Notes under the pieces: generated by a model
Told to the model about the DNA's origin: nothing
The model's database searches: none
What the model saw: the letters and a program-made list of their open reading frames with translations, nothing else
Part shown: piece after piece, positions 1 to 4,382 of the stretch
How positions within the stretch are numbered: the first letter of the stretch is position 1
Layout: each line of letters opens with the position of its first letter
DNA from: CAXBCP01 sp038120765
GTDB lineage: Bacteria; Pseudomonadota; Alphaproteobacteria; MPNO01; UBA830
Direction of reading: 5' to 3'
Length of the DNA: 6,892 nucleotides
Assembly: GCA_038120765.1 (NCBI GenBank)
Contig: JAYOMI010000144.1
Location: 1 to 6,892, forward strand
Position numbers and translations under genes: made by a program

Positions 1-662
1 TCCTGGAACACATCCATCCGGACACGCTGGTGGTCAACAACCCGACGGAGGTGCGCAACGCGCCGGAAAAACTGTTCGTCACCCATTTCGACGGGCTGCT
101 GCCGGAAACGCTGATCACCTCGGACAAGGCCGAAGTCGAAGCGTTCCGCCGCGAATACAAGGACATCATCGTCAAGCCGCTGTTCGGCAACGGCGGCGCC
201 GATGTGTTCCATCTGAAACCCGACGACGAAAATCTCGGCTCGCTGCTGGAAATGTTTACCTCCAAATACCGCGAGCCGATCATCGTCCAGCGCTATCTGC
301 CGGAAGTCCGCCAAGGCGACAAGCGCATCATCCTGGTCGACGGCGAGCCGGCCGGCGGCGTGGCGCGCATCCCGGCGGACGGCGATGCCCGCGCCAATTT
401 CCATGCCGGCGGCGGCGCGCAGAAGACCGAACTGACCGCCCGCGAACGCGAAATCTGCGAAATAATCGGCCCGGCCCTGGTCGAACGGGGGCTGACCTTC
501 GTCGGCATCGACGTGATCGGCGACTACCTGACCGAAATCAACGTCACCTCGCCGACCGGCATCCAGGAGATCAACCGGCTCGATGACGTGTTCGTCGAAA
601 AGCTGCTCTGGGATGCGATCGAGCGCCGCTACAGCGACGGCCATGACCGCCGGAAGATGTAG
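1..662 (+). CDS. gshB: Glutathione synthetase, C-terminal part (5' end outside window)
   Basis: Glutathione synthetase joins gamma-glutamylcysteine and glycine using ATP, the second step of cytosolic glutathione synthesis. The reading frame is open from the first full codon at position 3 (Leu-Glu-His-Ile) through a TAG stop at 660-662, so about 219 C-terminal residues are visible and roughly the first third is missing. Recognisable GshB landmarks in order are NNPTEVRNAPEKLF, the ATP-grasp lysine strand IVKPLFGNGGADVF, VDGEPAGGVARIP, the glycine-rich loop FHAGGGAQKT, and the Mg/ATP-binding block FVGIDVIGD followed by LTEINVTSPTGIQEI. All of these are present in the E. coli enzyme. The GTG at 30 is an internal valine, not a start. 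The tail after DAIERR is short and charged. A GST lies downstream on the other strand. The identification is firm. Confidence 0.96.
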   Translation, partial: LEHIHPDTLVVNNPTEVRNAPEKLFVTHFDGLLPETLITSDKAEVEAFRREYKDIIVKPLFGNGGADVFHLKPDDENLGSLLEMFTSKYREPIIVQRYLPEVRQGDKRIILVDGEPAGGVARIPADGDARANFHAGGGAQKTELTAREREICEIIGPALVERGLTFVGIDVIGDYLTEINVTSPTGIQEINRLDDVFVEKLLWDAIERRYSDGHDRRKM

Positions 663-734
663 AAAGCAGATCCTGCCCGGAAACCCGGAACGCCCGCGCC
701 TGACCCGGCTGCCCCCAATCGCGGTGCACGCCTG

Positions 735-789
735 TTCCGATTGCATCCCGCGCCGAGCGGGTGTACGAGACGGCCTTTCCGAATTGCAT
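735..789. repeat. Near-perfect direct repeat TTCCGA(A)TTGCAT upstream of the 804-1268 gene
   Basis: TTCCGATTGCAT at 735-746 recurs as TTCCGAATTGCAT at 777-789, differing only by one inserted A. The starts are 42 bp apart, about four helical turns. Both copies lie in the 141-base gap between gshB and the next start codon at 804. They could be tandem binding sites for a regulator. A 5-bp hairpin (CCCGC at 747-751, GCGGG at 757-761) sits between them. There is no strong -10/-35 pair; TTGCAT at 741-746 with TACGAG at 764-769 is only a weak candidate. Confidence 0.4.
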
Positions 790-803
790 TGAAAACGGCA
801 GTC

Positions 804-1268
804 ATGAGCGACACGAAAAAAACCACCAAATCCGACACCAAGGCTGCAGCGAAACCTGCAGAGACCGCATCGGCCGAGCCCAAATCCGCGGACGCCGCGC
901 CCGCCCCCGCGAGCGGCGGCAGCGAAGGCGGCAAATCCGCCCGCGAATCCATCGGCGGCGCGGCGGTCGGCCATTACGGCTATTTCAGCAATATCAAGAC
1001 GCCCGAATACAAATCCGGCTGGGATAACATCTGGGGCAAGAAAGATTCCGGATCCAGGAAGAAAACAGCCGCCGCAAAACCGAAGGCCGCACCGAAGCCA
1101 AAAGCGCCCCGCGTCGTGTCGTTCGATTTCGAGGACCTGCCCGCCGATCTGCAGGCCACCCTCGCCAGAGAGGCGCGCGCGCAGTTCAAGAAAGCGCGGG
1201 TCAATTACGACGCGCGCGACAAGGCCGGCGCGGTGACCTGGCGGATCGACTGCACGGTCGAACGCTAG
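804..1268 (+). CDS. Hypothetical Lys/Ala-rich protein with a conserved-looking aromatic core
   Basis: I do not recognise a named family. The 154-residue protein has a low-complexity N-terminus rich in Lys, Ala, Thr and Ser (1-50). It then has a compact aromatic core at about 57-78 that reads GHYGYFSNI and then TPEYKSGWDNIWG. A second Lys/Ala/Pro linker follows (79-103), and then a folded-looking C-terminus (104-154) with an acidic strand (VVSFDFEDLPADL), an amphipathic helix and a final strand ending TWRIDCTVER. There is no signal peptide or membrane segment, so it is probably cytosolic. I place the start at ATG 804 because residues from an earlier ATG at 741 look like non-coding sequence (Arg/Pro/Cys-rich). 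The ribosome-binding site is weak. The stop codon overlaps the ribosome-binding site of the PACE exporter 11 bases on, so the two are probably co-transcribed. The linkers suggest a tether or nucleic-acid contact, but that is inference. Confidence 0.75.
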   Translation: MSDTKKTTKSDTKAAAKPAETASAEPKSADAAPAPASGGSEGGKSARESIGGAAVGHYGYFSNIKTPEYKSGWDNIWGKKDSGSRKKTAAAKPKAAPKPKAPRVVSFDFEDLPADLQATLAREARAQFKKARVNYDARDKAGAVTWRIDCTVER

Positions 1269-1270
1269 GG
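1267..1270 (+). promoter_or_regulatory. Ribosome-binding site AGGG overlapping the upstream stop codon
   Basis: AGGG at 1267-1270 lies nine bases before the GTG at 1280 and shares two bases with the TAG stop at 1266-1268. This supports the GTG start and suggests translational coupling of the exporter to the upstream small gene. Confidence 0.55.
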
Positions 1271-1279
1271 CGCTGATCC

Positions 1280-1699
1280 GTGCGAAGTTTCCCGGACCGG
1301 CTGCGCCACACCCTGATATTCGAGGCCATCGCCCTGTTCCTGGTGGCGGTGCCGGGCGGCTGGCTGCTCGACCGGCCGATGGAAATCATGGGCGCGCTCA
1401 GCCTGATGTTCAGTGTCCTCGCGATGGGCTGGAACCTTTTCTACAACTGGATGTTCGATCTGTGGGACCGCAAATACCGCGCCATGGCGCGGCGCGGGGT
1501 CGGCATCCGTATCGTGCACGCCACGCTGTTCGAGGCGGGGCTGGTGATCGCCGGTCTGTTCCTGATCGCCTGGTGGCTGGACATGACGTACTGGGATGCG
1601 TTCCTGCTCGATGTCAGCCTGTCGGCGTTCTTTCTGGTCTACGCGTTCTGCTACAACTGGGCCTATGACATGGTCTTTCCGGTACCGCGCGCCGCCTGA
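1280..1699 (+). CDS. PACE-family (AceI-like) multidrug/biocide efflux transporter
   Basis: This is a 139-residue inner-membrane protein made of two bacterial transmembrane pair (BTP, PF05232) units, the layout of proton-driven PACE exporters such as AceI (chlorhexidine, acriflavine, short diamines). All four signature motifs are visible: 1A RLRHTLIFE at residues 7-15, 1B WNLFYNWMFD at 51-60, 2A RIVHATLFE at 77-85 and 2B YNWAYD at 125-130. The membrane Glu falls at residue 15, the same number as the essential Glu15 of AceI. Four hydrophobic helices lie at about 11-30, 36-59, 80-100 and 105-128, and the cytosolic loop is basic (RKYRAMARR). The start is GTG with AGGG nine bases upstream. Length is normal for the family and no key residue is missing. 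No LysR-type regulator, the usual AceR-like neighbour, is adjacent. The substrate cannot be told from sequence. Confidence 0.92.
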   Translation: MRSFPDRLRHTLIFEAIALFLVAVPGGWLLDRPMEIMGALSLMFSVLAMGWNLFYNWMFDLWDRKYRAMARRGVGIRIVHATLFEAGLVIAGLFLIAWWLDMTYWDAFLLDVSLSAFFLVYAFCYNWAYDMVFPVPRAA

Positions 1700-1706
1700 T
1701 CGCGGC

Positions 1707-1728
1707 GACCCGGTTTGCCGGGCGGGTC
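1707..1728. terminator. GC hairpin between convergent genes, possible bidirectional terminator
   Basis: GACCCG at 1707-1712 pairs with CGGGTC at 1723-1728 around a 10-base loop. An alternative CCCGG (1709-1713) / CCGGG (1718-1722) stem has a TTTG loop. It fills most of the 27-base gap between the exporter stop (1697-1699) and the GST stop (1727-1729), overlapping the latter. There is no T-tract on either strand, so intrinsic termination would be weak. Confidence 0.35.
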
Positions 1729-2521
1729 AGGCGTTGTCGAGGATCGTCTTCACCTGCATCGGCACTTCGGGCTCGATGGCGCGAAAGGCGGCTTTGTCCG
1801 TTTCCGTCAGATAGTCGACGATGGCGGGCACGAAACTCGCCCGTTCGCGGATGGCGCTGAACCAGCTGAAAACCCGCGGCGCCTCCATCGCCCAAAGGCC
1901 CAGCAGGCCGAGATCGAACAGGCGGTTCGCATAGGGCGTGACCGCCGCGTCGGCGAGGCTGTAGGCGTTGCCCGCGAGAAAGTCGGATTTCTCCAGCGTT
2001 TCCTGCATGTCGAGGACCAGCCGGTTCAGCGCGTGCACGGCGCCGATTGCGATGGGCGCGTCCAGCCCGTCCTCGTAGACGGCGGCGAAGCGCTTGCGGC
2101 GGTTCTCGTCGGGGATTTTTTCCAGCCGTGCCGCCTGGTCTTCCGCACTCAGGGCAAGAAATCCGGGGCGGTAGACGGTGGCATGGGTCAGCGTGCCGAT
2201 GGACGGATGGATAAGATCGTCCACCCGTTTCATCCAGATCCGCATGCGCGCGCGGTCTGCGGGACTTTCCGGCAGCAGCGACGGCACCGGATGGGTGTCT
2301 TCCAGGTACTGCATGATCACCGAGGATTCGACGACGATTTCGCCGCCATCGTCGAGCGTCGGCACCACCCCGTTCGGATTCAGCGCGAGGTACGCGGGAT
2401 CGAACTGCTCGCCCTTGCGCAGGTCGATATTGTGGCTTTCGAACGGAACGCCCTTTTCGAACAGGACGAGCCGCACCTTTATGGCGCAGACCGATGTGTT
2501 GCCGTCATAGAGTTTGAGCAT
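1727..2521 (-). CDS. Glutathione S-transferase family protein with a Ser-x-Cys active-site motif
   Basis: This is a 264-residue cytosolic GST. Residues 1-75 form the thioredoxin-like glutathione-binding domain, with cis-proline P54 in NPNGVVPTL and the gamma-glutamyl-binding Glu65-Ser66 (VESSVI). Residues from about 88 form the helical C-terminal domain, including the N-cap/hydrophobic staple region SLADAAVTPYANRL at 188-201 with D191. The active-site loop reads GNTSVCAIKVR. Ser10-x-Cys12 matches the Ser/Cys arrangement of tetrachlorohydroquinone dehalogenase-type (PcpC) enzymes. The long charged insert at 120-155 also resembles that branch and GDAP1-like proteins. At 264 residues it is longer than the usual 200-220. 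It may act in thiol transfer or detoxification, but the substrate is unknown. It starts at ATG 2521 with GGGAAG upstream. It lies 37 bases after the VWA gene on the same strand, so read-through from that gene is possible. Confidence 0.93.
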   Translation of the reverse strand: MLKLYDGNTSVCAIKVRLVLFEKGVPFESHNIDLRKGEQFDPAYLALNPNGVVPTLDDGGEIVVESSVIMQYLEDTHPVPSLLPESPADRARMRIWMKRVDDLIHPSIGTLTHATVYRPGFLALSAEDQAARLEKIPDENRRKRFAAVYEDGLDAPIAIGAVHALNRLVLDMQETLEKSDFLAGNAYSLADAAVTPYANRLFDLGLLGLWAMEAPRVFSWFSAIRERASFVPAIVDYLTETDKAAFRAIEPEVPMQVKTILDNA

Positions 2522-2525
2522 TTTT

Positions 2526-2547
2526 CTTCCCGTGGTGTTGCGGGAAG
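2526..2547 (-). promoter_or_regulatory. Leader hairpin that would hide the GST ribosome-binding site
   Basis: In the minus-strand transcript CTTCCCG (2547-2541) pairs perfectly over 7 bp with CGGGAAG (2532-2526) around an 8-base loop. The right arm contains the purine-rich GGGAAG that serves as ribosome-binding site, four A residues before the ATG at 2521. An A-tract rather than a T-tract follows, so it is not a terminator for the minus strand. Control of translation start is the simplest reading, but this is inference. Confidence 0.45.
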
Positions 2548-2558
2548 TCTAGCGCAGT

Positions 2559-3341
2559 TTACGACCCAATAGAACGCCGCTGCAGACAGGCCATAACGGC
2601 GATGCCGAGGCCGAGCAGGGCCAGCGGCGCCGGTCCGTTGACGCTGACGGCCGTTTCCTCGATCAGGAGGGTTTCGGCGATCTGGGGCGTCACGGTTTCG
2701 AGCGCATCGTAATCATCGATACCCGCGACAAAATCGGGACCGCTCGAATAGGCCGCAAGGTGGAAAAGATCGACGTCGTTTCCGACACCAATCGTGAAAA
2801 TCAGGATCCCGTCGTTTTTCGCGGCGTCCGCAGCAGATATCGCGGCAATCAACGGATTCCCGCCGGGTTGGTTCGCTTCACCGTCGGTTACTAGCACGAT
2901 TGCCTGTTGCGCGCCGGCGCGTCCATTTGCAGAAAGTTCCGATGCTGCCAGCGCGAAGGCGGCTGCGTGGTTGGTTTGTCCAAACTGTTGGGACATCGCG
3001 TCGAGGGCGCTGTTGGCCGCGGCGAGGTTGCCGGTCAGTCCGAGATCAAGAACAGCGTTTGTCGAAAACTGCACAAGGCCGACATTCAGATCGGCGCCCA
3101 GCAGATCGGGCGCGACCGGCGGTCCCGGGTCCCGGTCAATTCCCGGAACCCCGTTTTGAAGGGTGCTGATATAGCCCTTCGTGGCGTCTATCTGGGTCTG
3201 GTAATCGCCAGAACTGATCGATCCCGAACCGTCGAGGACAAATATAACGTCCAGCAGGGGCGCGGCGCGGGCGCCTGTCGCCGTGAAGATCGAAACGGAG
3301 ATCAGCACGGCGAAAAGCCGTGCGCAAAGCCTGAAAGTCAT
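2559..3341 (-). CDS. Secreted von Willebrand factor A-domain protein with variant PEP-CTERM-like tail
   Basis: This is a 260-residue exported protein. Residues 1-26 are a classical signal peptide ending ARA|A. The VWA domain runs from about residue 29 to 225 and has a complete metal-ion-dependent adhesion site: D37-G-S39-G-S41, T123 in GQTNH, and D153 in VTDGEA. It should therefore bind a divalent metal and a partner protein or surface ligand. The C-terminus (about 235-260) has the plan of an exosortase sorting signal: a short motif (VNGPAPLALLGLG), a hydrophobic helix, then LQRRS. The central Pro-Glu-Pro is replaced by Pro-Ala-Pro, a variant of the PEP-CTERM type, so cleavage by exosortase is likely but not certain. 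ATG 3341 has an AGGGG tract upstream. It lies 65 bases downstream of the canonical PEP-CTERM gene on the same strand with no clear terminator between, so the two are probably one transcript. Confidence 0.88.
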   Translation of the reverse strand: MTFRLCARLFAVLISVSIFTATGARAAPLLDVIFVLDGSGSISSGDYQTQIDATKGYISTLQNGVPGIDRDPGPPVAPDLLGADLNVGLVQFSTNAVLDLGLTGNLAAANSALDAMSQQFGQTNHAAAFALAASELSANGRAGAQQAIVLVTDGEANQPGGNPLIAAISAADAAKNDGILIFTIGVGNDVDLFHLAAYSSGPDFVAGIDDYDALETVTPQIAETLLIEETAVSVNGPAPLALLGLGIAVMACLQRRSIGS

Positions 3342-3406
3342 TTTTGCCTACCCCTGGTGACCCGGCTCATCCGCCGGGGTGTCGAAGTTACTGTCTAGAA
3401 AGTCTC

Positions 3407-4156
3407 TCAGATGCGGCGGTTATGCGCCCAGCGGCCGAAGCCGATACCGGCGAGTCCCAGCGCGAAGACCGCGATCAGGCCCGGTTCCGGCACGGCAACG
3501 GTCGTGCTGCCTTCGATATTGATCGTCGTCGAAAAGATCAGCCCAGCCGGTCCGCCGACATCGGTCATGTTGATGTAGAGCGTGTTCACGCCTGTCACCA
3601 GCAGCGGGGCGATATCCGTGCGGGTGAAATTGGTGACGGTGTCGAACCCGCCGCCGGATGTCGAGCCGGACAGCGCAGTGCCGTTGATAAAGAGCCCTTG
3701 ATTCGGGCCGCCGCCGATAATGTTGTCGACGGCGAAATCGAAATCGATGCTGGCGGCCGTGATGATCGTGTCGGTGATCGTGAATTCGATCGCGTACAGC
3801 GCCGATGATCCATCGTCCCCGAATTGCGCGCCGCCGATCGGCGAATTCGAAATCCAATGTGCCGGCACGGCGGCGGTGGACGCATTCGCGTTGAACGCGG
3901 CGGCCCTGATCCAGGCCGGGTGGTTATTGATAACGGTCGCGGCGGCGCCGCTGCTTGCGGCGTTGAAAGACGCGGGCGTGAACGCGGTTCCGAATGCGGC
4001 ATCGAGCGGGCCCGGGGCAAAGGTGACCTGGCTGTCCGCCCCGCCGACCGTGCCGTTGCCGCTGTACAGTTCGATGATCTGGTCGGCGCCTGCCGGCGCT
4101 GTTGCCAGGAAGGAGGCTGTGAGGAGGGCGGCAGTGGTTCTGATAATGCCTTTCAT
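3407..4156 (-). CDS. PEP-CTERM sorting domain protein with a jelly-roll-like domain
   Basis: This is a 249-residue exported protein. The signal peptide is 1-24 (MKGIIRTT, a hydrophobic stretch, then APAGA|D). The body (25-218) is Gly/Ala/Asn/Thr-rich with alternating strands. Its later half (about 120-215) reads like a galactose-binding-like beta-sandwich: YAIEFTI, IDFDFAVDN, GLFINGTAL, then the closing pattern LVTGVNTLYINMTDVGGPAG. The C-terminus is a canonical PEP-CTERM signal: VPEPG at 222-226, a hydrophobic helix, and a basic end RWAHNRR. Such proteins are cut and attached to the outer surface or extracellular matrix by exosortase. No exosortase is visible here. I chose ATG 4156, not upstream codons up to 4282, because only this start gives a signal peptide and because the sigma-54 promoter lies within the longer version. 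The role is probably adhesion or biofilm matrix, by family association only. Confidence 0.9.
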   Translation of the reverse strand: MKGIIRTTAALLTASFLATAPAGADQIIELYSGNGTVGGADSQVTFAPGPLDAAFGTAFTPASFNAASSGAAATVINNHPAWIRAAAFNANASTAAVPAHWISNSPIGGAQFGDDGSSALYAIEFTITDTIITAASIDFDFAVDNIIGGGPNQGLFINGTALSGSTSGGGFDTVTNFTRTDIAPLLVTGVNTLYINMTDVGGPAGLIFSTTINIEGSTTVAVPEPGLIAVFALGLAGIGFGRWAHNRRI

Positions 4157-4206
4157 GGCCGGATTCCGCTGTTTGACTATGCAAAAAAGAGTCTCGACGA
4201 AAAGAG

Positions 4207-4222
4207 GCAAAATCCGTGCCAA
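4207..4222 (-). promoter_or_regulatory. Sigma-54 (RpoN) promoter for the PEP-CTERM gene
   Basis: Read on the minus strand, positions 4222 to 4207 give TTGGCACG, four bases, then TTGC. This matches the sigma-54 consensus YTGGCACG-N4-TTGCW except for C in place of the final A/T. The GG and GC doublets have the required 10-base gap. Transcription would start near 4195, leaving a leader of about 39 bases before ATG 4156. PEP-CTERM genes are known to be controlled by RpoN with the PrsK/PrsR kinase-regulator pair in other bacteria, so the location makes sense. Confidence 0.8.
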
Positions 4223-4240
4223 TATAATAAAACCGCCCAG

Positions 4241-4253
4241 AATCAACCCATTA
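4241..4253 (+). promoter_or_regulatory. IHF consensus site
   Basis: AATCAACCCATTA fits the IHF consensus WATCAANNNNTTR at every specified base. It is centred about 52 bases upstream of the predicted sigma-54 start, where IHF commonly bends DNA to bring an enhancer-bound activator to the polymerase. Confidence 0.55.
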
Positions 4254-4273
4254 CGCGCCTGGGCGCGCGCGTA
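4252..4273. repeat. 7-bp inverted repeat TACGCGC-N8-GCGCGTA
   Basis: TACGCGC at 4252-4258 is the exact reverse complement of GCGCGTA at 4267-4273. The dyad is centred near -67 from the predicted sigma-54 start, next to the IHF match. It is a candidate activator site, but could be chance in GC-rich DNA. Confidence 0.4.
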
Positions 4274-4288
4274 GGAATACAAAACCGT

Positions 4289-4311
4289 AAAAAAGCCGAC
4301 GGTATCCCGTC
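4289..4311 (-). terminator. Small terminator-like hairpin on the minus strand
   Basis: On the minus strand GACGG (4311-4307), loop GATA, CCGTC (4302-4298), then GGC and six T (4294-4289). The stem is short and separated from the T-tract by three bases, so it is weak as a terminator. It lies about 110 bases upstream of the predicted sigma-54 start, so it could instead be an activator dyad. Confidence 0.25.
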
Positions 4312-4323
4312 AGGAATTCGGTC

Positions 4324-4351
4324 TTGCACCACCATGTGTTCATGTTATGTT
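4324..4351 (+). promoter_or_regulatory. Candidate sigma-70 promoter of comM
   Basis: TTGCAC (4324-4329) and TATGTT (4346-4351) are separated by 16 bases. The -10 matches the consensus at four of six positions and the -35 at three. A start near 4358 would give a short leader ahead of GGAAG at 4371 and ATG 4383. The match is weak alone but is supported by the overlapping LexA box. Confidence 0.4.
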
Positions 4352-4352
4352 C
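4338..4352 (+). promoter_or_regulatory. LexA (SOS) box of the alphaproteobacterial type, GTTC-N7-GTTC
   Basis: GTTC at 4338-4341, seven AT-rich bases (ATGTTAT), and GTTC at 4349-4352 exactly fit the alphaproteobacterial LexA operator. It covers the candidate -10 element of comM, so bound LexA would block polymerase. From memory, comM belongs to the LexA regulon reported in several alphaproteobacteria such as Caulobacter. This supports both the site and the assignment of the organism. Confidence 0.78.
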
Positions 4353-4370
4353 CTATCGAGATACCGGAAT

Positions 4371-4375
4371 GGAAG
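4371..4375 (+). promoter_or_regulatory. Ribosome-binding site GGAAG deciding the comM start
   Basis: GGAAG lies seven bases upstream of ATG 4383, an ideal spacing. The alternative ATG 4470, where ComM homologues usually begin, has no comparable site, and ATG 4347 lies inside the LexA box upstream of any likely transcription start. Confidence 0.55.
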
Positions 4376-4382
4376 ACGCAAT

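Noticed and set aside
747..761. CCCGC-N5-GCGGG hairpin as the gshB terminator
   Set aside because: The stem is only 5 bp with no T-tract, and it lies 85 bases past the stop.
1715..2572. Long plus-strand frame of 285 codons over the GST gene
   Set aside because: It is an antisense shadow: its protein is Arg/His/Gln/Val-rich with no recognisable domain, while the minus strand encodes a complete GST.
3361..3378. Hairpin CCCGGC-N6-GCCGGG between the two surface-protein genes as a terminator
   Set aside because: No T-tract follows on the minus strand, and such 6-bp GC stems are frequent in this DNA. At most it is an RNA processing or stability element.
4223..4228. Perfect TATAAT on the plus strand, possible comM -10 element
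   Set aside because: No -35 at acceptable spacing: the nearest TTGACT (4173-4178) is 44 bases away. It also lies just upstream of the -24 element on the other strand, so it probably only reflects AT-rich DNA there.
4157..4282. 42-residue upstream extension of the PEP-CTERM protein
   Set aside because: It would remove the signal peptide from the N-terminus and would have to be transcribed from upstream of the sigma-54 promoter that lies within it.
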